Assembly (NCBI GenBank): GCA_900708905.1 | Contig: CAADRB010000010.1 | Coordinates: 1 to 64,000 of the forward strand | Source: Hymenolepis diminuta | Lineage: Eukaryota > Platyhelminthes > Cestoda > Cyclophyllidea > Hymenolepididae | Reading direction: 5' to 3' | Length of the DNA: 64,000 nucleotides | In this document: piece by piece, positions 39,301 through 50,220 of the stretch | How the letters are laid out: each line of letters begins with the position of its first letter | Position numbering within the stretch: position 1 is the first letter of the stretch | Position numbers and translations under genes: made by a program | The notes under the pieces: model-generated | Seen by the model: only the letters and a program-made list of their open reading frames with translations | The model's database searches: none | Told to the model about the DNA's origin: nothing

Positions 39301-42300
39301 ACAGAATTAAATTACCATTATATTTCATAACAGAATGCCAGCTGCTGCTAACGTAATTCAAAGTTCATTTACACTGCACAAACAATGCAGCGATGCAATT
39401 CCGCGCTGTTAAACCAGAGAAAAATGTTGTTAGAAAATATGATTTTACTTAAATAAAGCATTGAACGTGAACGAGGGGCGCAACGCTATTCATCAAGATG
39501 ACTTCTGATTGGTTTGCGCACTGTTTTATAAAAGCCATATGCCAAAAGCTTTCGGATGTTTTTGGCAATATGATGAGCTCAGCAGAGTTGCCCAAATCTA
39601 ACTCGGTATAAATGGAAGATAATTCACATTTAAAAGTAAAGATATTTAAATCAGCTGGAAAGAACGAGGTAACCTAGGTAAGACTCTAGGGAACAAAATA
39701 TAGTACACTTGGACATGAAAATGAAAAAATGCGACCAAATAACATCCAGTCGTCCAGCAGCTGTGACGACGGGAGCTACCACCCAATCTTATAAACGCTT
39801 TTATAAGAGACACTCTTCTGCGATAAACTGAGCACGAATTCGTAAAATAACTGACCACAAAATCGTGATTGAACGTCCAATTGTGCACAATCAGATATAA
39901 AAGACAAAATTCAATTGTTGAGTTAAATTCGAATAAAGGCGAATCAATGAAACTTGTAGTTCAATTCATTTTAATATTGCATGTGCTGACATTCGAAAAG
40001 ACTATGTATCTTTGAAACAAAAATATAGAGCGACTTGAGGAAACCGTTTACATTGATGTTAAAAAGAACCTGTATTCGAAAACAAAAATTATTTAAAAAT
40101 TCTTTTAAATATGGCATATTAAGTTAAGACGACATTAATAACAAGGAGTGTACAGATTTCAACGTAGCGTCTGCTGGGTAATGAGATTAAAGTGGAATTT
40201 GATGTTTTCTACATCTGAGTTAAGGCTTTTAATAAAAGCTACAGTTGTGATTCGTGCCTCTGTCTTAAAATTCACCATTTACTCGATCCAGTTGGAAATT
40301 AGATTCTTAGATGATTGAGCGATCACTGCTCAGTATAGCTGTTTTCAAGAGCGAAACTAAGAATCTCTTATATTTGCATTTTGTTAATCAGTTCGAATAA
40401 ATTCGATAGCAGAAGGAGTCTTAAACCCAAAATTGACAAAACCAAGAGAGAGCGGTGGTAATATTCCCTCCTTTAAAATAATAGACTATTTATGTGATAA
40501 AATTATTTATTATTAAATAAGACAAGCCTATTATGCACCATTAAATTTAGCAGCTTCCCTTCCGACTTCTTGATATTGTCGAGAAAGAAATATTATATTA
40601 GAGAAAAAATAGCATTTTTATTATTTGTCTGCTATAATAAACGGGAACTCTATATCTTATCTGTTATATAATTGTTATATTCCATTATTTGAATTGTTTG
40701 AAAGTCTTAAGCAGAATCGAATTTCAAAATTTCGTAATAGTGTCCTCTCTTCTGCTGATGTAGAATATCCGAATTTTTAGAACATAAAGAAAACTCGATT
40801 CTCACAAAACCGCCTTTTATTAATACTTCTGCAGTATGAGAAGCTTCAAAGAATAGTAGCCTTTGATAGCTCACACAAACCACAAACCCTTAAGGGCATT
40901 TTTCAAATAAAAACCAAGCTTAATTGCGTTTGGCAGTGAGGATTTTTCACCCTTCTCAAGAGATAAAATAACACTATTGCTCGACAAGAGTACCTTAAAA
41001 TAAATCAGTAAAAAGTTGAGAAGTGGAACTAATTGCCGAATTGAATACAAGATTCTATTTCAAAAAGTCGAAAGCCAAAAGAAATCACACAATCCAACTA
41101 AAGCGAGACGCTGGGATCATAATTTACTAAAAACAATACTAACAAGAACTAACCTAACGGATACTGCATTATTACAAACAGGCGATTCATTAAAGTTAAT
41201 CAATATCACTTCCCCATCATGATTAACATTTGCAAAGATTCTTAGTTTCAGCAAATAAATTAGTGCATTTATGTTTACAAGCCTTCAACCGTTTTGAAAT
41301 ACAGAAACGTACTTAGAAAACAAGTATTAGATTTCATTCAGATTCGGAAAAGTACATTCTACAATCCAACGTAATTACTTTAGAAGGTGAAAAAGCATCC
41401 AAAAAGGGTAGGACGCCAATGGTAAAATATTAGATATTTCGAATCCTATAAGGGTCATTCTCTGTAACATGTAGGGTGAAATTTTCAGTATAACATTCCA
41501 CAGAAATTCACTTCTTTTTTCGTAATATCAAATATAAAAGTAACAGGTAAAATAATTTACACAATTTAATAGTGCCTAAGTTGAGAAAAATAGACACCTC
41601 ACATCCATTAGGGTCAACATCTACAGAATTATTAATTGCACATACACATAGGAGTCAATTTATTTGCCATATATTAGCAAATAAGCATAAAAATGCTTTT
41701 TAAACACAGAATGGCGGGAATTCACAATTTTTCCTTAGACAATATCTAACTGACACCATATTTATTGAAATGATTATGAAGATACAGTCAGAGAGCATAG
41801 ACCGAAAAACCACTGACAGGCATTTTGTAACCAGATTGATTAACTGCATTCATTAGTATTAGTCATTAAAGAAAAAGTTCTTGAAAATCTACCAATCGCT
41901 CAAGAATAGTGTTAGGAAGCATATTCAATTGCGTGTGCGCTGGTGGCACAGTGATCAATGTGCAAATCTGCTAAGTCAGAGACCACGAGACCAAGCTCAT
42001 CAGTGCCCAGCAAACATAAAGTGGATTATCGAAAACAATTACTATGGTCAAGAGGTGCTTCTCATAATAACAGCTCCAGGATAACTTCCTATTACTCAAG
42101 CAAAGAGTATTTAAGATCTCCCATAATGGATCTAAGAGAGCTCCTATTTTTCATTTTAAAGATGAAAATGGCGCTGTCACCCGATCCTAAAACTTGAGTC
42201 AACACTTTATTCATCTATCAAATGAATTAGATCTGTTTTAGAGAAATGTCCTATATAAATCAATCCAAACCCTCACTCCTGAAAAAAGATAGCAAACGCA

Positions 42301-43699
42301 ATTTTTACCCAAGTGGCACCAAAAGACAGGTCTTAAGGAATTCAGAAAAAAAGGGCCATAAAACGCAACTCGAACCATATAGAAAGGTTCAAAATCGAAA
42401 TCTTCAAATTTTCTATTCCAATATTCTCGATAAATGATGCACTGGAAGCTAATCAGTTCATAAACTTTCATCAAATGGATAAAATGAATAAATCCATTCT
42501 CTAAAGAGGCTAGAAACTTATTTTTAGGTAAACGTACATGCTACTTAAAAAAAAAGGTAATTAATGACCGATTCAGTGAACATTTGTGCCTTCAAAAATG
42601 CCAAAACGCACGCATATGAAGAGAACAAACATCCAGGATGACAAGTGAGAAAAAGGCGACAGGAAGTCAAACATATTTTATTCAGAATTTAGCTACTTAT
42701 CCTCTCATGATGATTTCGTTAAAAACAACATAGGCATGAAATACGTTTTGTTTTTCTTGAATTGTATATTTTCCTTTTAAAGCAAAATACGCGAATTAAA
42801 TATAGCACCTTGAATAGAATGAAAGCATTATAAAATTGATAGCGCACATGACCCCATTCATGTTAAAAATAGTGTTATGCATTTAGCCTTTGTAGCTTTT
42901 CAATGAAATGCAGTGATTGGAACGACCATCTTTATCAAAAAACGATCGTCCTAGAAAAGAACTCGCTGCAGTCCAAGGGACGATTCATGGAATTTGAACT
43001 TTGAAGATGACCTGCCAAATAATTAAATATTGACCAACCTGAATAAAAAAATCGAATGATATAAGATTCTTTGATTTTATTCTCAATTTTCGTTCTTCTC
43101 CCATTACTTCACTTACTGTTAGTCAGTTTCTGCATTACTGTGGGTAATAATAAAGTACTAGGCGGTTTCATTATCAATAGGACAATAAGTCAACTCACTT
43201 CATGGTAATTCTCAATGAAGTGATGCATCTGTTCCACTTCCTCTGAACTGATAGTTTTGAGGACATAATGTCGGTTATAAGTAACCAGCAACTTTGACCC
43301 CGATTTCCCACTCACTGTATCCCAGAGGGGTTGATATCTCGTAAAGGATTCCCAATAGTCATTCGTATCAACACTGAACCTTTCACGCAAGTTCTGGAAG
43401 GCCAGTGGGCAGTATTCCTTGAATTTGAATCGACTTGGCATATTCTCCCTAGAAAATAAAGAATCAGAAAACTCCGAACCTCAATCTTACTTGTTAAATA
43501 GATGACCCTTCACCTTGATTTTCAAGTAGGCCTTGAAATCATCCTTGAGGAGAACTGCACGTGGTTTCATGTGTTGAAGAGTAGTAAGGGAGTGGTTAAT
43601 GCCCCACATGAGAACAGACTTCAAGGGTTCGTTAGCTCGAAAGAGCTTCAGTTTCTGACGGCCACCTTTGAGTTTCTTCTGCTTGGACTGTGTTGCCAT
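24171..43699 (-). CDS. PIP4K2: Phosphatidylinositol 5-phosphate 4-kinase (type II PIP kinase)
   Basis: Converts PI(5)P to PI(4,5)P2. Eight exons (43699-43491, 43448-43199, 37904-37758, 34329-34291, 31580-31467, 30374-29924, 29377-29267, 24361-24171) join in phase to 503 residues plus stop. Landmarks: MWGINHS and DDFKAY near the N-terminus; [19 protein letters not shown] across intron 1; Lys134 in VLKTIS (ATP-binding lysine); YDLKGS across intron 3; [20 protein letters not shown] with Asp262; [10 protein letters not shown] with Asp454; and the activation loop KTVKHG...TTV. The loop has Ala rather than Glu at the specificity position, which with YDLKGS-VDREA and TPPDSP indicates type II rather than PIP5K. 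Oddities: a Gly/Ser/Pro-rich insert after GIHDV adds about 100 residues, and TRNVFSH reads MRNVFSP. The start is chosen because it gives the usual N-terminus and follows a good acceptor-like CTCAG. Confidence 0.95.
24362..29266 (-). other. PIP4K intron 7
   Basis: 4,905-bp intron with consensus ends. It contains mariner copy 2 (26221-27365) in the opposite orientation to the gene. The rest is AT-rich sequence in which I recognise nothing. Short open frames, for example 25850-26179 and 28176-28379 on the minus strand, lack domain character. Confidence 0.85.
26221..27365 (+). mobile_element. Decayed Tc1/mariner-family transposon, copy 2
   Basis: Starts TACAGGGTGAGTAAGGTATC. Its right end, about 27336-27365 (AATACAGAGCTTCTGCACTTTTCTCACCC), is recognisable as a degenerate inverted copy of the left end, so both terminal repeats survive. 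The broken transposase frames read like copy 1: AKHL-VSEGT region, [14 protein letters not shown], then [25 protein letters not shown] frameshift falls just after NVWG and several stops precede it, so it is inactive. It lies in PIP4K intron 7, antisense to the gene. Confidence 0.82.
29267..29377 (-). CDS. PIP4K2: PIP4K exon 7
   Basis: Acceptor TGCTTTCAG|GT at 29378/29377, donor CACCAT|GTAAGT at 29267/29266. It encodes [13 protein letters not shown]...[22 protein letters not shown] is typical of the PIP4K insert region, and the rest aligns with the stretch leading to the final kinase strand. Confidence 0.92.
29924..30374 (-). CDS. PIP4K2: PIP4K exon 6, with a long Gly/Ser/Pro insert
   Basis: Acceptor CCCTACAG|TTC at 30375/30374, donor GAAGATG|GTAAAT at 29924/29923. 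The first 19 residues are conserved ([19 protein letters not shown]; Asp262 in the MDYS motif). The remaining 131 are low in hydrophobics and rich in Gly, Ser, Pro and Ala, with a GGGVGGGVG run. They replace the short acidic insert of vertebrate PIP4K. The plus-strand frame 30101-30397 is a shadow. Confidence 0.93.
30375..31466 (-). other. PIP4K intron 5
   Basis: 1,092-bp intron with consensus ends (GTGAGT, CCCTACAG). Apart from the G-rich motif near its start, nothing is recognised. A plus-strand frame at 30968-31168 has no family resemblance. Confidence 0.85.
31363..31386 (+). other. G-quadruplex-type motif in PIP4K intron 5
   Basis: Four G tracts (4, 6, 5 and 3 or more G) separated by AA, A and AAA fit the simple G3+N1-7 quadruplex pattern. 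It lies on the plus strand, which is the template strand for PIP4K, about 80 nt into the intron after exon 5. Whether it folds is unknown. Confidence 0.7.
31467..31580 (-). CDS. PIP4K2: PIP4K exon 5
   Basis: Acceptor TTATTGTAG|AGC at 31581/31580, donor ATTGCA|GTGAGT at 31467/31466. It encodes 38 residues: [15 protein letters not shown], then a Leu/Glu-rich helix LENLERDIA that continues into FLQENN of the next exon, as in the family. Confidence 0.94.
31581..34290 (-). other. PIP4K intron 4
   Basis: 2,710 bp between exon 5 and the micro-exon. AT-rich, with no recognisable element or exon. Confidence 0.85.
34291..34329 (-). CDS. PIP4K2: PIP4K exon 4 (13-codon micro-exon)
   Basis: Acceptor TTTCTAG|GGT at 34330/34329, donor GAAAAA|GTGAGT at 34291/34290. 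It codes for [13 protein letters not shown], completing the YDLKGS motif and matching the VDREASEKEK segment of the family. It is too short for ordinary ORF listings but is required by phase and by the family alignment. Confidence 0.93.
34330..37757 (-). other. PIP4K intron 3
   Basis: 3,428 bp. It has a short AT dinucleotide run near 34969-34982 and purine-rich stretches near 35380-35640. No coding or mobile element was recognised. Confidence 0.85.
37758..37904 (-). CDS. PIP4K2: PIP4K exon 3
   Basis: Acceptor TTTTGTAG|TAT at 37905/37904, donor CTCAAA|GTAAGT at 37758/37757. It encodes 49 residues from [19 protein letters not shown] to HRKYDLK. It includes the segment equivalent to TRNVFSH of vertebrate PIP4Ks, here MRNVFSP (residues 185-191). 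Confidence 0.96.
39470..39540 (-). repeat. Probable member of the CCAAT repeat family
   Basis: Minus-strand order is TTTTATAAAA, GTGCGC, CCAATCAG (plus-strand CTGATTGG at 39505-39512), then AATAGCGTTGCG. This parallels the copies at 16.1 and 22.7 kb (CCAATCAG followed about 20 nt on by TAGCGTT). The match is short, so membership is tentative. Confidence 0.35.
41935..42035 (+). repeat. tRNA-derived SINE-like repeat
   Basis: GTGGCACAGTGATCAATGTGC at 41943 onward closely resembles the A-box region of a tRNA or tRNA-derived SINE. GACCACGAGACCAAGCTC about 40 nt later is a weak B-box candidate. A plus-strand open frame across it (41881-42084) is not convincing as a gene. Confidence 0.35.
43199..43448 (-). 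CDS. PIP4K2: PIP4K exon 2
   Basis: Acceptor TTTCTAG|G at 43449/43448, donor CATGAA|GTGAGT at 43199/43198. It carries [14 protein letters not shown], a Gly/Ser-rich ATP loop (SGKSGSK) and the lysine of [10 protein letters not shown] (residue 134). It is separated from exon 1 by only 42 nt. Confidence 0.96.
43449..43490 (-). other. 42-nt PIP4K intron 1
   Basis: Starts GTAAGATTG and ends TTATTTTCTAG. Removing it joins HLFNK to [14 protein letters not shown] exactly as in the family, so it is certainly spliced. It is near the lower size limit for animal introns. Confidence 0.93.
43491..43699 (-). CDS. PIP4K2: PIP4K exon 1
   Basis: Start codon at 43699; donor AACAA|GTAAGA at 43491/43490. It encodes a Lys-rich N-terminus, then [20 protein letters not shown], then [13 protein letters not shown] and HLFN plus two bases of a Lys codon. 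This matches the start of the PIP4K catalytic fold, so the protein has no long N-terminal extension. Confidence 0.95.
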
Positions 43700-43725
43700 A
43701 TCTGAGATAAAGAGAATAGGTTTTT
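43700..43725 (-). promoter_or_regulatory. Splice-acceptor-like site just before the PIP4K start codon
   Basis: On the minus strand, a pyrimidine-rich TATTCTCTTTATCTCAG ends at 43702, two bases before ATG (AG|AT-ATG). It is either the acceptor of a 5'-UTR intron or a spliced-leader trans-splice site. The sequence alone cannot decide which. Confidence 0.45.
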
Positions 43726-46338
43726 AAATAAGGGATCATAATTGATTTTAATGCTAGCTTTTCACACTTCTATGGTTTACTTGATTGATGTCAGTGGATT
43801 AATAAACAAAGAGAGGGGGCAATCAACAAAAGTAACGATGACCATAGTGAAAGTACAAAGCTCGGTCGTTAAACATGTAAAATAAATTAAACGAAACTGT
43901 TTTCAATGCGAGATTTGATTGTGGAGTCCGTAAACAATAATTTGTAGCCATTTGATTGAAGGTGTGTTTACGAGGACAAAAGTCAACAACAAAAGATGAT
44001 TCCACGTTAAAGTAAGAGGCTGATGTCAATGACTTACAATTTTGACATAAACCCAACGAACACTAAACTTTTAAAATAAGAGAACATACGTTCTTAAGAG
44101 CTTGATTTTAAAGGTTATCACAAACATAGTGAATGCAAAGTGATTTAGAAAAATAATTTTTTGAAAAAAATTAAGTAGATGTGAACCTCAAATAAAAGGC
44201 AGCAGATACAATTATTCCAACTAACTCGTTGGGTAATTATTTACTACAATAGAGTTATTAGTAATCTAAACGCGAATCGGCCACTTTAAAATGCAGATAC
44301 TTGAAGTAAAGAATTTTAGCGTATCACGAACTATTCGGAGGAATACTAAAACCCAATTGGGTGATAACAACGGAGTAAAATTTTTCATCCTCAGTATTCG
44401 ATTTCGGAGAACTTACAAGCACTATAACATAATTTCGTGAAGGAAATAAACGATAACCCAAAGGAGATCTAAGGAAAAACCATAATGGCACTATTTCGAA
44501 GAGTGACAGACGGTCAGAGTATTCAATGCGTGACATTCAAATAGAAATAAAAGCCTTAACCCATATTGATGCATTCAATACAGAATAAAGCAATTCATTT
44601 TGCCTAATAAACTTTAAACAGGAGTCTAAAAACTGAATTGCTTACTAATTTACGATAGGACATTTCGAATATTCGGTTGATTTAGCCGCCTATAATGCTG
44701 TTGCCGATACTAGAAGTACGAATTCAGACGTAAACCAAATGTTTAAACTAGATTTGAATAACATATTACTGTTAGAATAAACATGTAATTTTAAAAAAAC
44801 TGAAAATAACTGAATAAAAGAAATCTAGAGTGAGGATTGAAATAAATAATTAGTGCGAAAACACTGGAACGATTAACAGATTAAAATTAGATAATGATAT
44901 GATTTTGATTGTCGATCGATTTGATATAAATAAAACTGAAATATATTGAATAAAATGTGGTTTACCTTCTAGATGTTTGCGGTTACACATAATCTGCGGT
45001 CAAGTAGTATGATAATTAATAAAAGAACATAAAAATTAACAGAATTACTTAGTTATTGTACCTTATAATTAATCGACCTATTTTTTCTTAACACATTTGG
45101 TCTCGTTATATAAAGTCATTTAAGTGCAATTACTACGGATTAAGCCAAAACACATGATAAAGAATAAATTTCATTTATAATAAATGTGAAAATCTAAGTA
45201 ATAAAATAGATGATTCTTACTATATCTCAAAATTATTCACACACAAAGTCCGCGGATTAACAGAGACTACGGCTTTATTGGTCAGAATAGTGTTCTAAAT
45301 AAAGTGAATCATTCAAACAATTTAAAATTTAGATGGAAAATCTGATTTTGACTGCTTATATCTTGAAGAAAATTTAAGTATATACTTTTTGTAAAATAGA
45401 AATTTTAGTAATAACTGGTGTTATTCAAAATTGTAACAGTGGAGAAACTTTGCAAATTTCAAAGTTAATAAATTTATCATCTCGTTGTACTAATGATTGT
45501 TATTGTTCCCAAACAAAAATTAGGAAATTATAAAATGTTTGAATTAATATTTCTTTATTTAAAATGGCGAAATGTCATTTCTATCTTCACTAATTCTTTT
45601 TTTAATTTTCACAAGCACACTTTATAACAATTCCAGCATACGGAAAATGTAATCGCTTAGCATACTTCATATTGCTACTTATTATTTTCATGCACTTTCG
45701 CAAATCTCTAGTAAATATTCGTTCATTTTCTCGAGCTATTTTGAAATCTTACATTTTAATAATTTTGATAAATTGTGTTCTTCTTTCCACATAAAGGATT
45801 ATATTTCAACTTTGCATGAAAATCAAATGATTTGTATCTAAGTAAAGTCGAATTTTCGACTGAATTTCATTTCTCTTTGACCTCATTGTCATTTTTTTGT
45901 GCTGTGTAACATGGTGGAATTCTATTTTCGCGTGGACTTAAACAACAACATTAGTAGTAGTTTATTTTTCACAATTGATTGAATGTTACTGTTGTGTTCT
46001 AATACCTGGATTCTGATCTATCAATTTTTTGGATTTAGGCTTACCGACCGAATAAAATATAGACCTCATGGTACATGATTTTTCAAAAAGGGTACAGAAA
46101 TTAACCTTTTTCATCTTTTTTCATTGCTCTTGATTGGTGAATCAAAATTGTCTGCATTATGACATCCTGGTATTGATAATAAAATATATATTTTAATCAG
46201 TAAATTGATTTCACTGTAATTATAGTTCAATCCAATTTTTTGGAACCTCAAATGATAGTGTATTGAAAAATCATTATATCTTCAATGAATATCGATGCAC
46301 TAACCGATAAGATACAACGAACTTTATTAAAAGTCGCC

Positions 46339-46730
46339 TGTTATAACGTAAAAGGTTAGAAGTCACAGTAGTAATCACTCAGAACAGATCAATTTAGAAA
46401 ACTCGGTAATTTACACAGAAGCCAATAACCCACAGCATAGTACAAGCCATGTTATGACAAACACGTCTATGAAACTCAGTCCCAATCAGTATTGGCTTAA
46501 CCAAATAGGCATAATTAGAAGGTGTCTTTATCTCTGAGGAATTAAGAAGAAAACCGCTTTTTTATTTATAGAATTATTGGATGCGGGAAAATACTATTAT
46601 TATTTCTTCTCACGTCTTCTGTCGTAGAAAATTCACCCGTAGGTCTTCGAGGACAGATCGACTTGGAGACTAGAAAGTTTCATTCTTCTTAGAACTGCAC
46701 ACGGTGGAACCGTAATCTGATATTTAACCT
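46339..46730 (-). repeat. 3' LTR of the gypsy element
   Basis: Shares with 49847-50220 the ordered blocks GTTATAACG, ACTCGGTAAT/ACTCAGTAAT, AAGGTGTC, GGAATTAAGAAGAAAA, TTTTTATTTATAGAA, a TTGGAYGCGGG block, ATTATTATTTCTTCT and CACGGTGG. Many substitutions and small indels separate the two LTRs, implying an old insertion. Outer limits are approximate. Confidence 0.8.
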
Positions 46731-49700
46731 GAGGTCTAGGAGAGAGAACATGAGTAAGATCGAGTATCTAATACAATGCAAATAACGCTTATCATATGGT
46801 GATTTCGCGAGTCTAAGTCTAATTTGTCCTTACCAACCTCAACATCATATATACTGATCCTATGACGAATTGTAATAATCGCAACTGTTCACTGGCAACA
46901 CAGTTAATAATCATGTAAATTGGTGCGTTAACAGCAAAACCGCTCTTCTGACTGCACCTTCTCCTGTCTGACAGGGTTCTCTTCGACATCATCACTTCAT
47001 GCACAGTTCTCAACTTTCGACCTATTAACACTTCACTTGGGAATTTTTCTCCTAATGAATGATGCGGAAATGATTTATATTCCAAAGGGAAATTTGGCAA
47101 CACCTCTTCCTTAGTTTCCTTTTCTTTCGCCCTTTTGTAAGCCTCCCATATGCGTATCGACGAATCTTTCTGACTGTCTATTTGGCTGAGGGTGGTATGG
47201 ACAGGTTCTGATGTGTTTAATCAATCATTTATCTCGGAACCCCTTAAAGTCACTGACATGACTTGCGTCCCGTTATCCAAAACAGAGTCTTCGGCTATCC
47301 TAGTGTCGAGAAGATTCGATCCAATGCTCCCATTATTGATCCGCCAGTCACCAAAGTTGGTAGTACTACTTCTTGTCATTTATAAAGTTAATCAACCGTA
47401 ATTAACACATAATATCATTTACCGGATCCTCGAAGTCGACGTGTAACCTGGCCCAAGGACCATGGCACGGGATCTTGGCGGAACGAGTTCTTTGCAATTT
47501 GCAGACATTTGCTGCACTGACGCACGAGATATTCAATATCCTTCTCCATGCCTGGTCCGTAAACATATTCTCTGGCTATGGATTTCACCCAGCTCATCCC
47601 AGAATGGCTCGGGTAGAACTGTCATAGAACAAAATTTCTAAGGGCGGAATGAAATATTAAAGAAGAGTCAACTGCCGGTATTGAATCTCGCTGACAGTAA
47701 AGGTTAAGCAGATCGCCTTTTGGTGGAAAGAAAGGCCACTCAGAATGGATAAACTTCAACGCTTGCTGTAAGACCGCATCTTTCACCGTTTCTTCTCGCA
47801 TGTTGTCTGTTGATACCGGTCTGTTTCGAATCGACTCCGTCAGTATGTGCCGAACATCTCTTTGAACCGACTCGAATGCAAAAACTGTTCCTTGACTTGT
47901 CACACGCTAGATATTGAAGAGTCGAGGTAAACCATCATCTCGGCCGAAATTCTGTTTTCTGGTACCTGATATCGCAGTCTACCGTTGAAGATGATTTGCA
48001 GAATGCATTGGGACATCTTTTCTTGATCCAGATACTAATAACATATGTATGTTATTCTGCCATATGTATACTCAATGAAATTTTTTACTACGTACATAAT
48101 GACCAGTGCTTTCTTTTCAATTTGTTGTGGGAGAGGACTGCCCCATTTTTATGACCGGGTGCGTCAGCAACGAAGACATAGGCAAACTTGAATCATAGTG
48201 AATCAGCATCATCTCCGAATTCAGCATCGACTTGGCTTCTCGAAAGCCTCTTCGCATCCAGTGACCATTCCCACAATGTATCCTTATGCAAGAGTTGATT
48301 AAGGGTATCTCTATGTTTGTGTGATGAAGGTAAGTGGGAATTATAAGGCAGTAAACCAAGAGAAGAAGGAGGCAAATTCAGAGTTGTTGAAGCGAGCACC
48401 TTGGTATAAGCACGACGACGAGTCCTTGAAGTTCCTTATCTAAATCTCCAACTATGATGATGTCGTCCATGCAAGCTGCGGTACCCACTGGTCTCCATAT
48501 CATGTCGTTCATAATGTGCTGAAGCATCGCCGAGACTGTCTTGATTCCGAAAGGCTTCCGAAAGGTCCATTTTTTTGAAGAAATTTCCACCACTCAGGAT
48601 CGTGAGAAGTGTCTTTGTTACAAACAGTGGATAGTGATTATCCCTTAAGTATGGGTCAAGTCCAGTGGAAAATCTGCACAGATACGTGTTGGTCCCTTCG
48701 TCTTTCGTACCACTATAATTGAGGCAGCCCCTTTCGATTATGTAACAAGTTGCAATAAGCCCATCTGTTCATTCTCTAAAATTTTCATAGCTGCAATGAG
48801 TACCGATCTTTTTGGTCGGAACATACAATTTGTCACTAGTTTTAGAAATAACCCTAATCTGACGGTAGTTTGCGTGCACTTTCCCAAGATGTTCTTGGAT
48901 GCGGCTGCAAATAATTTCATCATTGCTTTTATTTGCATTTGTGGGCAGGTTACATTTTGATTTTTTGACTCGAGAACGCTGAACATGTCGGTCCAGTCCA
49001 ACCCGAGTAGGTAGATATCGCGATAATCTACATATATACCGTGACCGTGGTTTCCCTTTGAAGGCGACCTCGTATTTCATCGCTCGCGACAGTTGTACTG
49101 CACCACCTGAGGCAATAGATACTTTAAAAGGAGCAAAATCGAGCTTGAAGCTACCAAGAGTTTTCCAAGCCTCATTTGAAACTATGGTGATACCTGGTCA
49201 GTGTCGACCTGTAACTCAATAAATAGCCCAATAATGCATAGAGTTCCATAGCGACATTCACTTATATTAATCTGCATCATAGGAGCCTCTCCTTTAGCTT
49301 GGGTACGGTCGTCATTGACTGCTTTGACAGAATCCTTCCTTGTGTCAGTACGAATTGTTGTCCTGGCACTGTTGTTTAAAGAAAGGGCAATCTCTATGGC
49401 CGTGTAAACCGTCACAAAATCGTTACCTAGGTTTATAGGTGGGTTATTGATATACGTCTGCTATTTCTGAGGCAGCGCTGTTGGTTTATTTTCAGTCGAT
49501 TGATTGATTTCAGGTTTCTTGACCAGGCATGCTCGAGTTTCATTACTTTCAATGATGTTCAAGTAGATGATGAGGTTCGAAAATTGTTGTATTCATCTGC
49601 CATATTGCGTAACATTAAATCTGGGTTCATATCTAAACAGACAACATAACATACGAGAAAAAGATCCTGAATGAATATAAATCATCTGAATTGCTCCTAC

Positions 49701-49846
49701 TACCAGGACTTCTAGTCCATTACGTTATAACAGATTTTGCGACACTGTGATGGACTCAATCGAAACTGCGAAGATCGCATGCATTGTTCGAAGCATCATA
49801 GAATATCCCACGTGTCTGATCTGAGAAATTACTTCTAATCTGTTTC

Positions 49847-50220
49847 GTTATAACGATGCCAATCTTGAAAACTCAGTAATATGACAATTTAATATGAAAG
49901 TCAATGCTCCCGAGCAGAACATAAGGCACGCTATGGTAAACACCAATGAAAGTAAAACTCGATCGGTATCGGTTTAAATAAATGGACGTAATGACAAGGT
50001 GTCCTTATCAGTAGGGAATTAAGAAGAAAAGTGCATTTTTATTTATAGAAAAAAATATTGGACGCGGGGGAAATAATTATTATTTCTTCTAACAGAGCCA
50101 AACATAGAAGATACCAATAAACGGTAAGACGTTGGCAATAACATTCCACTAAGACGATCCAGGTGTCTGCAAAGAAACCCGCCAATGACCACGGTGGGAC
50201 ATCGAAAATCTGACATGACT
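49847..50220 (-). repeat. 5' LTR of the gypsy element
   Basis: Partner of the repeat at 46339-46730, in the same orientation and upstream with respect to the minus-strand pol fragments. The expected tRNA primer-binding site just inside (below 49847) was not recognised. Confidence 0.8.

Larger units (their letters stand above)
37905..43198 (-). other. PIP4K intron 2
   Basis: 5,294 bp, the longest intron of the gene. It contains a possible member of the CCAAT repeat family (39470-39540) and a SINE-like segment (41935-42035). The remainder is AT-rich without recognisable features. Confidence 0.8.
46339..50220 (-). mobile_element. Degenerate Ty3/gypsy LTR retrotransposon
   Basis: Two direct repeats of about 380-390 bp flank minus-strand pol fragments in gypsy order, from high to low coordinates. 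A protease-like ELQVDT (about 49182-49415) is frameshifted right after the Asp-Thr. Reverse transcriptase (48378-48593) carries RKPFGIKTVSAMLQ and YMDD-like CMDDIIIVGD. An RNase H/linker stretch lies near 47622-48399. The integrase zinc-binding part (47415-47597) has REYVYGPGMEKDIEYLVRQC and CSKC. The integrase core has DNGTQ near 47270, and its tail has EVLIGRKLRTVHE (46819-47103). Stops and frameshifts are frequent, no gag was recognised, and the roughly 3.1-kb interior is shorter than usual, so the element is dead and internally deleted. Confidence 0.88.
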
